Assembly: GCF_900104925.1 (NCBI RefSeq)
Contig: NZ_LT629735.1
Coordinates: 1,396,291-1,460,290 of the forward strand
Length of the DNA stretch: 64,000 bases
Direction of reading: 5' to 3'
Source of the DNA: Opitutus sp. GAS368
Lineage (GTDB): Bacteria; Verrucomicrobiota; Verrucomicrobiia; Opitutales; Opitutaceae
Shown: positions 8,969 through 17,298 of the stretch, one piece after another
Layout: each line of letters opens with the position of its first letter
How positions within the stretch are numbered: the first letter of the stretch is position 1
Position numbers and translations under genes: made by a program
Notes under the pieces: model-generated
The model's database searches: none
Told to the model about the DNA's origin: nothing
The model's input: only the letters and a program-made list of their open reading frames with translations

Positions 8969-9493
8969 TCAGCGGATGCGCTTCACTCTGATCCAAAGGC
9001 CTTCGCTGAGAAGGGTCATTTTCCAGCCACCCAACCGGGAGGGCCGGATCTCCACCTCGGGATCCACCATTTTCGGGAAAAACCGTTGGTCGGAATCCAC
9101 CTGCTGCCAGCGCTGCCCGTTTTCGAGCACGAAATCAGTATGGCCGGTCCAGCCATGAAAATCTCCCTGAATATGCGTGCGCACGACCTCGGTTTCATCG
9201 TCCTCGCGCGGGGCAAGGCCGATGCTGGCCTTCTTTTTCTCCTGGGCCGTGGCGCGGGCCTCGGCCCGGCCCTCTTCCTTGGCTTTTTCCTTTGCCACTT
9301 CGACCGCCCTGCGTGCACCTTCCTTCGCGTAACGGGCCGCCAGCCTGTCGAGGACCGCCCGCTGTTCGGGAGTGAGCTGCTCAAGGCCAGCGGCAGCGCG
9401 TTCGTCCGGGGTGAGCTGCTGCCAGAATTCATCCGCCGCGGCCAGCCGAACCATGAGAGTCAGAAAGAGGGCAATTGCCTTAAATCGCTTCAT
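8969..9493 (-). CDS. secreted coiled-coil protein, function unknown (174 aa)
   Basis: Begins with a signal peptide (MKRFKAIALFLTLMVRLAAA, cleavage before DEFWQQL). The middle, about residues 25-105, is a charged alanine/glutamate/lysine-rich helix likely to form a coiled coil (LTPEQRAVLDRLAARYAKEG, then VEVAKEKAKEEGRAEARA). The C-terminal 70 residues are strand-like with several tryptophans (GDFHGWTGHTDFVLENGQRW, QVDSDQRFFPKMVDPEVE), compatible with a small beta domain. The ATG at 9493 is favoured because AGGA lies close upstream and the signal peptide starts there; an in-frame start at 9544 would put a polar extension ahead of it. It lies between the receptor at 9610 and the two-component genes on the same strand, but a strong terminator (9548-9576) separates it from the receptor. 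Family not recognised. Confidence 0.65.
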   Translation of the reverse strand: MKRFKAIALFLTLMVRLAAADEFWQQLTPDERAAAGLEQLTPEQRAVLDRLAARYAKEGARRAVEVAKEKAKEEGRAEARATAQEKKKASIGLAPREDDETEVVRTHIQGDFHGWTGHTDFVLENGQRWQQVDSDQRFFPKMVDPEVEIRPSRLGGWKMTLLSEGLWIRVKRIR

Positions 9494-9547
9494 GTCCTGA
9501 CCATGAACCTCCCGCCGTGCGGTGCCACCGTTTTTTGCGGGCAAAAA

Positions 9548-9576
9548 AAGGCGGCCCGGATAAACCGGGCCGCCTT
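9548..9576 (-). terminator. strong intrinsic terminator after the 932-aa TonB receptor
   Basis: Perfect 12-bp stem (AAGGCGGCCCGG, 9548-9559; CCGGGCCGCCTT, 9565-9576) with a 5-nt loop. On the minus strand it is followed by seven T residues. It lies 33 bases past the receptor stop codon. Confidence 0.9.
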
Positions 9577-9609
9577 GAAAGAAAGCGAAAACTTTTCGCG
9601 CCCGACGAA

Positions 9610-12408
9610 TTAGAACTTAATCTTGATGTCGGCGAAGAACATGCGGCCCACAGCGCCATAGGTTCCGACGTCAACGTTCGAGTCAGTCCAAACTCCAGGA
9701 TCAAGCGGGCCAAACTTGTTGAACACGTTATTAACCCCGAGGGTGAGCTTGGCCCCGGCGAGATACTTGACCTCGGAACCGAAGGTGTAGGACGCGCTCA
9801 AGTCGAACGAATCGAAGCTGGAGGTGTTGGTTCCATCGTTGAGATCGTTGACGCCCGGGATGTGCTGCCACGCGAGGTAGGCACCATACTTACCCCGGCT
9901 GTAAGCAACCGAAGAATAAGCCAGCCAACGCGGAATCGTTCCGTTTAGGCCGCTCGAATGGCCGGCATCTTCTTCTGCCGCAACGTCCGGCAAAGTCTTG
10001 GTCTTATAGGTTGAGTAGTAGCCGATGTTCGAGGCGAAATCAAAGCGGCCGATTTGGTCGGAGTTCCAAGTATATTTGATGGTGGCATCAATGCCGGCCA
10101 GCTCCTGACTGGCGATGTTCACGAGCGTGTCGGTAACATAGATATTATCCGGCACACCGGAGCTGATCTGACCCGGGGCGGTGGGGTGCGGGCCAGTGAA
10201 ACTGCCGAGGCCGACCGCATTGATATACGGCGATGAGGCGCCCAGCGCTTCGACACTGTTGAGAATATTAGCCGACCCGACCGTGCTGACCAAGTCGACC
10301 TGTTTGATGTGCCAGTAATCGACAGAGACCGAAAAACCCTTCAGCGCCTTGGGGGAATAGACCACGCCGAACGAATAGTTCTTGGAGGTGGAGGGCTTCA
10401 GGTTCGGGTTGGAACCGGATTGCGAATTGGTCTGGAAATTGGCGACCGTTCCGCCGGAACTGGTGGTGAGGGTAAACGGTGATGTGAAACCAATGCCACC
10501 GGGGCCGAAGAGGCTGTAGAGCTGCGGAGCCGAGAACGACTTCGAGTAGGTTCCACGGAAGGCCAGCTCGTCGTTGACCGGCAGATAGCGGAACGAGATT
10601 TTCGGCACCGTCGGGCTGCTCGTGTCACTATACGCCTCGTGACGGACCGCGCCGGTCACTTCCAGCAAATGGGCGCCGGGGAGATCCTTGGCCAGCGGCA
10701 GACGGACTTCGGCAAATTCCGACTTCACCTGGCGCGAAGCGTTGAACGGATAGAACGTGGTGGCCCCGCTCCAGCCGAGGGCACCGGTGACAGGGTCGAT
10801 CACGCTCAGGGGGTCGGCGATACCACTAAGGTTCTCACGACGAATCTCGCCACCGAGCGCCATGTCCACGGGTCCGCCGGGGAGGTCAAACAGCTTGCCG
10901 CGCACCTTAAAGTCAAAGTTCTTCAGGATGCTGATGAAAGAGCCCGTCGCGGTGCCGACGACCTGGTCGGCCAGCTGGTTGGCGGCGCTGATCGGGGCGC
11001 GGGAGAAGAAGTTGAAGTCACCCACCAGCGTGGCATTGCTCAGGTGGGGCTGATTGATGACCCCGGGATTGGCGTAATTCTCAAGCACATGGTTGTAGTC
11101 CGCCGCCGCTTCCCAAGTCCAGCCGCTGTCGGCAATTTTGCCCAGGAGTCCAACGACCCCGCGGTAGCTGGTGTCGTCATTGTTATACTCGCGCGGGTGG
11201 GTAATGAGGCGATTGCGGGCATTGACCGCCACATTGAAGGGATTGCCAAACTGACCGGCCGGGACATTGCCATTGGCCGAGCCCATGGCGCCACCGGTCG
11301 CCTTGAAGATATCCTTCATGGCCTGCTGCGCATTGATCGGCTGGCCGTTGATCTGCGAGTGGGTGGTGGTGTTGGCAAACATGAAGTCACCAAACACCTT
11401 CAAATAATCGCTGATTTCGTGGTCAAACGCCATGGTGAGGGACTTTCGATCGCCACCGACGGTCTGCGTGACATACTGGGAAAGGTTGAAGAGCGTGAAC
11501 TGGGCGCCGGCCGAGCGCGGACCGGAATAGGTGTTGGCCGCGACCAAAGCGGCTGCACTGGTGCCACCCGGCGCGACCGTCGGGGTCGTGATGGACGGGT
11601 CGAGATAGTAGTAGCTGCCGCCGATGTTCACCGAACCGGGAAAGGTCGGCGTGCCATAGGTGACCGCGGAATAGGGCCTCTGCCAGTTCATGATGGGCGT
11701 ATATTTGCTATACTCCGACGAAATCGTGATGCTGGTCTTGCCGCTGGTGACACCACCCACGATGTAAGCCGACTTGTTCTCGTAATGGCCGGTGTTGGAG
11801 CTCCAGCCATAGCGCACCCCGGCTTCAAAACCTTGGAAGTCGGTCTTCAGGATGATGTTCACCACGCCGGCGACCGCATCCGTGCCGTAGATGGCCGACG
11901 CGCCGTCGGCCAGCACTTCAATCTTTTCAATGGCCGCAACCGGGATCAGGCTGACGTCGACAAATTGGGCGCCACCCGAGGCGGAAGTCGGCGAATAGGC
12001 CGCCCGACGGCCGTTGATCAGCACCAAGGTGCTGGTGTTGCGCAACGACAACGAAGAGCCGCCCTGCGTGTTGCCGCTACCGACGTTCGCGTTGTTGGTG
12101 CCGATGTTGCCGTTACCGGTGAATTGCGGCACGGTTTTCCGCAGAATCTCCAGCACACTGGTGTTATTGCCCGAATTCTGGATGGTGTTGGCGTCAACCG
12201 TGATCACCGGGACCGCAGTGGCATCAGCCGCAGGAGGCAAATACGAACCAGTTACGACATATTTATCCAATTTCAGCGTGTCGTCGGTGGTGGTGCTGGC
12301 GGCAGCAGCCGTCTGCTGGGCAAAAGCGGCTTGGGCCGCGAACAAAGAAAGCCCGACGCTAAGCAGCGCCAAAGCCTTCCGTAGATAACTTACGGAGCTA
12401 TTGTTCAT
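9610..12408 (-). CDS. TonB-dependent outer-membrane receptor, paralog of the one at 3447 (932 aa)
   Basis: Receptor with signal peptide (1-30, ending AAFA before QQT), TonB-box-like LDKYVVTGS (47-55), plug domain (TLVLINGRRAAYSP, DGASAIYGTDAVAGVVNIIL) and a beta-barrel ending in phenylalanine (MFFADIKIKF). Collinear with the receptor at 3447 over its whole length, with the same domain borders and many identical stretches, so the two arose by duplication. Leader upstream of the ATG (about 12415-12431) reads CCAACACAACACACC in mRNA sense: the same CA-rich, Shine-Dalgarno-free type as in the other two receptors of this locus. The gene is divergent from the S9 peptidase at 12607; the AT-rich 198-base intergenic stretch must carry both promoters. 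Substrate unknown. Confidence 0.93.
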   Translation of the reverse strand: MNNSSVSYLRKALALLSVGLSLFAAQAAFAQQTAAAASTTTDDTLKLDKYVVTGSYLPPAADATAVPVITVDANTIQNSGNNTSVLEILRKTVPQFTGNGNIGTNNANVGSGNTQGGSSLSLRNTSTLVLINGRRAAYSPTSASGGAQFVDVSLIPVAAIEKIEVLADGASAIYGTDAVAGVVNIILKTDFQGFEAGVRYGWSSNTGHYENKSAYIVGGVTSGKTSITISSEYSKYTPIMNWQRPYSAVTYGTPTFPGSVNIGGSYYYLDPSITTPTVAPGGTSAAALVAANTYSGPRSAGAQFTLFNLSQYVTQTVGGDRKSLTMAFDHEISDYLKVFGDFMFANTTTHSQINGQPINAQQAMKDIFKATGGAMGSANGNVPAGQFGNPFNVAVNARNRLITHPREYNNDDTSYRGVVGLLGKIADSGWTWEAAADYNHVLENYANPGVINQPHLSNATLVGDFNFFSRAPISAANQLADQVVGTATGSFISILKNFDFKVRGKLFDLPGGPVDMALGGEIRRENLSGIADPLSVIDPVTGALGWSGATTFYPFNASRQVKSEFAEVRLPLAKDLPGAHLLEVTGAVRHEAYSDTSSPTVPKISFRYLPVNDELAFRGTYSKSFSAPQLYSLFGPGGIGFTSPFTLTTSSGGTVANFQTNSQSGSNPNLKPSTSKNYSFGVVYSPKALKGFSVSVDYWHIKQVDLVSTVGSANILNSVEALGASSPYINAVGLGSFTGPHPTAPGQISSGVPDNIYVTDTLVNIASQELAGIDATIKYTWNSDQIGRFDFASNIGYYSTYKTKTLPDVAAEEDAGHSSGLNGTIPRWLAYSSVAYSRGKYGAYLAWQHIPGVNDLNDGTNTSSFDSFDLSASYTFGSEVKYLAGAKLTLGVNNVFNKFGPLDPGVWTDSNVDVGTYGAVGRMFFADIKIKF

Positions 12409-12606
12409 AGTCTAGGTGTGTTGTGTTGGTAGGAAACTACCCGTAACCGGCTAATTTCTTACGATGAATGCAGCATTTCCATAGATGAGTATCAACTTTA
12501 TTTTATTTATGTAAAACCTCCCACTTGCGTAAGTCGACCCAACCTCAACCGCGTAATCGCGCTGTCCCGTTGACTCCCGCACGGGAGATGCGCGATTTTT
12601 GACCCC

Positions 12607-14613
12607 ATGCACACCCCACTGAAATGCCTGCGTTTGCTGCCCCGTTTTTTTGCCGTGAGTGTCGCGATCCTGCTGACCGGCCTTGGCCGGGGCGCCGACA
12701 AAGCACCGGCTCTTCCACTTGAAGCTTTTTTCGCCGAGCCTGACATGCGCTCCGTCCAGCTATCGCCGGATGGCAAATACCTCGCGTTTCTTACCACCCT
12801 GGGCACCGGCAAGGTCGGTATCGCCCTCATGGATCTGGCCACCGGCAAAATGGAACCCCTCGTCTCAGCCAAAGATGAAAACATTAAGCAATATTTCTGG
12901 AAGGGCAGCGACTACATCGTTTATTCCGGCGATCTCGGCGGCAATGAGTCCCCTGCTTATCGCTCCATCAGCATCAACAAGCGCAAAGTAGTGGAGCTTT
13001 CCGAGTCCTATCGTGAACGCTACTCGGACATGGCCAATCAAGCGCGTGTGATAGATACGCTCCGATTCGACCCGTTTCACATACTAATCGAAGGGAATAA
13101 GAGCATCGGCAGTTATAATTTCCGCTATTGGCTCGTGGATATTCGCACCGGCGAGCGTCGGTCGGTCGACACCGGCGGATATGCCGTGGATGCGGGCAAT
13201 TATGTGGCGGACAACAATGGCATCATGCGGGCCCGCGAACGTTTCAGCGGGGATAAGATCCTGTTCGAAATTCGCCCGACTCCCGATGCCCTCTTCACGA
13301 AAGCGGCTGAATTTCCCATCAACGATCCACTGTGGGAATTCCTCCAATTCGCCGCCGACAATGAAACGCTTTACCTTATCAGCAAAGAGCACTCCGACAC
13401 CGGAAGCCTCCGCGCATTAAACGTCCGCACCGGTCAACTCAGCCCGCCACTGTTCAACTCTCCGCAGGGTGAAATCGACCGTATCATCACGTCTTGGGAT
13501 TACACCAAGCTGTATGGGGTCATGTATTCGACGGAGAAAACCCATTATCATTTCTTCGACAGCCATTGGGCGACGCTCAAAGCCCGGGTCGACGCCGCCT
13601 TACCGAAAACAGAGAATTACATCGCCAGCACCTCTCAGGATGAGAAATTGCTGCTGATAATTGCTACAAGCGATTGCGATCCCGGCACTTATTACGTGCT
13701 CGATTTGGCCCGCGGTCGCCTCGGCGCCGTCGGCAAGGTTAACCACCAGATCGATCCGGACAAGATGCGGCCAATGGAGCCCATCGTTTTTACGGCCCGC
13801 GACGGACTGACGCTACACGGCTATCTAACCCGTCCCGCGAATGCCAATTCCCACCCGGTGCCGCTGATCATAAATCCCCACGGCGGGCCTTATGGTCCCC
13901 GTGATTATTGGGGTTATGATGGCGAGGTGCAGTTTCTCGCCAACCGCGGCTACGCCGTGCTCCAGATCAACTATCGCGGCTCTGGTGGTTACGGGACTGC
14001 ATTTGAAAATGCCGGCAAACGGGAATGGGGCGGAAAGATGCAGGACGATCTTACCGACGGCGTAAAATGGGCGATCAGCCAGCGCATCACCGATGCCGGA
14101 CACGTCGCCATTTATGGCGGCAGCTATGGTGGTTACGCCGCGTTGGCCGGGGCGACGTTCACCCCCGACTTATATCGCTGCGCCGTTAACTATGTCGGCG
14201 TATCCGATCTAACCATCATCACTAGCTGGAGTCGCAGCCGCTTTGGTCGCGGTTCCGACCTCTATGCCAAGGAATGGATCGGTGATGATGCCCAATACAA
14301 ACATGATCATTCGCCGGTCAATTTCGTCGATCGCATCAAGATCCCCGTGCTTAACGCCTATGGGTTCAACGACCCCCGGGTCGACATAGACCATTGGAAA
14401 CGGCTCGAGCCGAAGTTCAAGCAATACGGCAAAACCTACGAAATTATCATCGAGGACAATGAAGGCCACGGATTCAGAAATGAGGCGGCGCGGACCAATT
14501 TCTACCGGCGAATGGAAACATTCCTCGCGAAATACATGGACGCGAACGATCCTTCCGTCCGGCTCGCGCCCGTGCAGGCCCAGGAAATGCCGGCCAAGGA
14601 AAAATCTAACTGA
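12607..14613 (+). CDS. secreted S9 prolyl-oligopeptidase family peptidase
   Basis: Serine peptidase of 668 residues, probably a periplasmic or secreted oligopeptidase or dipeptidyl/acylaminoacyl peptidase. N-terminal signal-like segment (residues 1-29), then a beta-propeller (about 35-400, with VQLSPDGKYLAFLTT) and a C-terminal alpha/beta-hydrolase. Catalytic triad is complete: Ser506 in GGSYGGYA, Asp589 in FNDPRVD, His621 in EGHGF, with the spacing usual for the family. The oxyanion and substrate region NPHGGPYGPRDYWGYD is also present. It is divergent from the receptor at 9610 and mirrors the partial S9 gene at 1-180, so peptidases bracket the three receptors. This suggests cleavage of peptides before or after TonB-dependent import, which is inference from context. 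Confidence 0.93.
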   Translation: MHTPLKCLRLLPRFFAVSVAILLTGLGRGADKAPALPLEAFFAEPDMRSVQLSPDGKYLAFLTTLGTGKVGIALMDLATGKMEPLVSAKDENIKQYFWKGSDYIVYSGDLGGNESPAYRSISINKRKVVELSESYRERYSDMANQARVIDTLRFDPFHILIEGNKSIGSYNFRYWLVDIRTGERRSVDTGGYAVDAGNYVADNNGIMRARERFSGDKILFEIRPTPDALFTKAAEFPINDPLWEFLQFAADNETLYLISKEHSDTGSLRALNVRTGQLSPPLFNSPQGEIDRIITSWDYTKLYGVMYSTEKTHYHFFDSHWATLKARVDAALPKTENYIASTSQDEKLLLIIATSDCDPGTYYVLDLARGRLGAVGKVNHQIDPDKMRPMEPIVFTARDGLTLHGYLTRPANANSHPVPLIINPHGGPYGPRDYWGYDGEVQFLANRGYAVLQINYRGSGGYGTAFENAGKREWGGKMQDDLTDGVKWAISQRITDAGHVAIYGGSYGGYAALAGATFTPDLYRCAVNYVGVSDLTIITSWSRSRFGRGSDLYAKEWIGDDAQYKHDHSPVNFVDRIKIPVLNAYGFNDPRVDIDHWKRLEPKFKQYGKTYEIIIEDNEGHGFRNEAARTNFYRRMETFLAKYMDANDPSVRLAPVQAQEMPAKEKSN

Positions 14614-14699
14614 GTCCATGGCTTGAGAGAGTGCCGGTTTCCCTGGTGCCTGATCCCAGCATCCCCGTCAGTCTCCTCTGAGAAAGGCCGCCGTTAATT

Positions 14700-16877
14700 T
14701 TGGCCCGGTCAATTCCATCACCCCCGGTTACCCTTCCCGCCATCCCGCCGATTTGGCGTCGGTTGCTGCCGGGGGGTATGATCGCACTGGCCATCATCGC
14801 CGCCTATTGGAACAGCCTCTCCGGACCGTTCGTCTTCGATGACCTTCCGGCGATTGTGGACAACCCGACCATCCGGCATCTTGCCCGTCTGGGCGACGTG
14901 TTGCGGCCGCCCAATGACGGCTGCGCCGTCACCGGGCGGCCGCTTCTGAACCTCACTTTTGCGCTCAATTATGCCTGGGGTGGCACGGACCCGCGGGGAT
15001 ATCATATATCGAACCTCCTGATTCACCTGCTGGCGGGACTGACCTTGTTTGGCCTCGTTCGACGGACTTTGCTCAAGCCGGTGTTCCACGGTCGGTTCTC
15101 GGACTCGGCCACCCTTCTCGCTGCTACCACGGCCCTGCTTTGGGCGGTGCATCCGCTGCAGACCGAATCCGTGACCCTTGTCGTCCAGCGTTCGGAATCG
15201 CTCATGGGCCTGTGCTACCTGGCGGCGCTGTATTTTTTCTCCAGGGCCATGGATGCGACGGCTGCGCCAAAAGGCTGGCTGCTGCTGACGGTCGCATGCT
15301 GCGCCCTTGGCATGGCGTGCAAGGAAGTAATGGCTACCGCGCCTTTCATGGTGCTGCTCTACGATCGCACCTTTGTCGCCGGAACATTCCGCGAGGCACT
15401 TCAGCGGCGGCGGCCTTTTTATATCGGACTGTTCGCGGCGTGGCTACCGCTGTTCTGGCTGGTCGCCGGTGGAGGTGGAACGCGGGGCGCCGGAGCCGGG
15501 TTGGGGCTCGGTGTCAGTTGGTGGTCCTACGCGCTGAAGCAATGCGAGGCCGTCGTGCTATATTTGCGGCTGTCGTGCTGGCCCCACCCGCTGATCTTGG
15601 ACTACGGCGTGGACGTCGTGAACACAATCCGGCCGGTCGCACCGCAGGCCCTGACGCTCCTGTTCCTGATCGCCGGCACGCTCGTGGCGCTTCGGCGTCG
15701 GCCCGCGCTCGGTTTTCTCGGTGCATGGTTTTTTGTCATCCTGATGCCGAGCTCCAGTATCGTGCCGCTGATCGGACAGACCGTCGCCGAACACCGGATG
15801 TATCTGCCGCTGGCCGCCGTGGTGGCGGCCGTCGTCCTCGGACTTTTCGGTTTGCTGGGAAAAGGCAGCTTTGGCGTTTTTGCCGTGCTCGTCCTGGCGT
15901 GCGGCGGATTGACCGTGCAGCGCAACGAGGATTACCGCGACGCCGTGACGCTGTGGCGCGACACCGCGCTAAAACAAAGGGATAACTACCGCGCACATTA
16001 CAACCTCGCCGTCGAACTGGCGCGGATGCCGGGAGGGCACGCGGAAGCGATCAGCGAATACGAAAAGTCTCTCCAGCTGCAGCCCAGCTACGCGGAGGCC
16101 CACAATAATCTGGCCATCGAGCTGGCGCGTTTCCCCGGCCGGGAAGACGAGGCCTTGCGCCATTACCAAACCGCCCTGCAGCTCCGGCCGGATTTCGCTG
16201 ACGCCCATTATAACCTGGCGATTGAACTCGGGAAGCGCCCGGACGGGGCGGCGGAAGCCATCACGCACTATGAAACCGCCTTGCGGCTCCGCCCTGGTTA
16301 CGCTGAAGCGCACAATAATCTCGCGGTGGAGTTGGCCAAGATCCCGGGACGGTTGCCATTGGTAATCGAGCACTACAAGGCGGCGCTGCAAGCGCAGCCC
16401 GATTATCCCGAGGCGCACCATGGCCTGGCCAATGCGCTGGCGATGTCACCGGAACGCCTCCCGGAGGCGGTGGCACATTACGAAATGGCTCTGCGGCTTC
16501 GGCCCGATTACGTCGAAGCCCATTACTCCCTCGCGGCTGTGCTCGCGCAGCTGCCTGGACGGACTTCTGAAGCTATCGCACACTACGAGAGCGTGCTGCG
16601 GCTGAGGCCGGATCATTTTTATGCGCACTACAATCTGGCCAATGAGCTGGCCAAGCTCCCGCCGCGCCTGCCCGAGGCCATTGCTCATTATGAAACGGCC
16701 GTGCGATTGAAACCTGATTTTTTGGAAGCCCGTAACAACCTGGCGGGAGCATACTATCGCAGCGGCCGATTGGACGACGCCATCCAGCAACTCACGGTGG
16801 TGCTCCAGCTGAATCCCGGGAACAGGAATGCGCAGAGGAACCTGGAGATGATGCGGCGCCTGTTGCAGCAACCGTGA
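14700..16877 (+). CDS. membrane-anchored TPR protein of the TMTC type
   Basis: Integral membrane protein with C-terminal tetratricopeptide repeats. Residues about 25-420 hold some ten hydrophobic segments and luminal/periplasmic motifs typical of TMTC/ArnT-like proteins: AYWNSLSGPFVFDDLPAI with the Asp-Asp pair, RPLLNLTFALNYAWGG, TALLWAVHPLQTESVT. Residues about 430-715 are seven or more tandem repeats, mostly 35 residues long (AEAHNNLA, ELAK, PGR, EAI-HYE-ALRLRPDY) instead of the usual 34. Eukaryotic TMTC proteins are O-mannosyltransferases; whether bacterial members transfer sugars is not known from sequence. Start: TTG at 14700 gives 725 residues; ATG at 14778 (MIALAIIAAYWNS) is a good alternative. 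No operon partner is evident. Confidence 0.82.
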   Translation: MARSIPSPPVTLPAIPPIWRRLLPGGMIALAIIAAYWNSLSGPFVFDDLPAIVDNPTIRHLARLGDVLRPPNDGCAVTGRPLLNLTFALNYAWGGTDPRGYHISNLLIHLLAGLTLFGLVRRTLLKPVFHGRFSDSATLLAATTALLWAVHPLQTESVTLVVQRSESLMGLCYLAALYFFSRAMDATAAPKGWLLLTVACCALGMACKEVMATAPFMVLLYDRTFVAGTFREALQRRRPFYIGLFAAWLPLFWLVAGGGGTRGAGAGLGLGVSWWSYALKQCEAVVLYLRLSCWPHPLILDYGVDVVNTIRPVAPQALTLLFLIAGTLVALRRRPALGFLGAWFFVILMPSSSIVPLIGQTVAEHRMYLPLAAVVAAVVLGLFGLLGKGSFGVFAVLVLACGGLTVQRNEDYRDAVTLWRDTALKQRDNYRAHYNLAVELARMPGGHAEAISEYEKSLQLQPSYAEAHNNLAIELARFPGREDEALRHYQTALQLRPDFADAHYNLAIELGKRPDGAAEAITHYETALRLRPGYAEAHNNLAVELAKIPGRLPLVIEHYKAALQAQPDYPEAHHGLANALAMSPERLPEAVAHYEMALRLRPDYVEAHYSLAAVLAQLPGRTSEAIAHYESVLRLRPDHFYAHYNLANELAKLPPRLPEAIAHYETAVRLKPDFLEARNNLAGAYYRSGRLDDAIQQLTVVLQLNPGNRNAQRNLEMMRRLLQQP

Positions 16878-17298
16878 TCCGCGGACCAATGAATGGTCCA
16901 CTCCGGCGCGTCATCTGCGGTGAATGGCTTGGCGCATTTTCAAACTGGAACAGGGCGCCTCACCCGGTCCGAAGCAGGGTAACAACGGATGGGCCATCTC
17001 GGCGGAGTCATTCAGCTGCGTCCGGTTGCGTTCCATTTTCTGTCGGGGGCCTCCACCCGCCTGTTCCGATATCGGTGAGTGGACAAGACCACTGCCGGGG
17101 TGCATCGTCCGTTGCACGGTGCAGTCTTCTCCCTGAGCCCGTGACCGAAAACTTCCCAATGTCGCTTGAAAACTAAACCCTGTCGGACGCATTCGGCTCG
17201 CCCCGGTAAATCGCCGAAACCCGCCGATTCCTCTGTCGTTCGTTCGGTTCTTGTTCGTTCCTTGAACCCATCGTAGGTTTGAAAACCTTTCACCGGTT
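16878..17298. other. 421-base intergenic stretch, no gene seen
   Basis: Open frames on both strands here have no signal peptide, domain or start context that I can support. The right end must hold the fahA promoter; the part before 17299 contains short repeats of CGTTCGTTC, GTTCTTG and GTTCGTTCCTTG (about 17230-17265) of unknown meaning. No hairpin terminator with a T run is visible after the TPR gene. Confidence 0.5.

Noticed and set aside
8784-8996. Minus-strand open frame beyond the 174-aa secreted protein
   Set aside because: Composition is not protein-like, and the plus strand reads more like coding sequence.
654-12408. SusC/SusD polysaccharide-utilisation locus
   Set aside because: Receptors lack the SusC carboxypeptidase-like N-terminal domain and no SusD-like lipoprotein or glycoside hydrolase is present.
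15960-16860. Tandem DNA repeat or CRISPR-like periodicity of about 105 bases
   Set aside because: It is the coding repeat of the TPR units; there are no spacers and no identical repeats.
16911-17192. Open frames between the TPR gene and fahA
   Set aside because: Overlap on both strands, no recognisable domain or start context.
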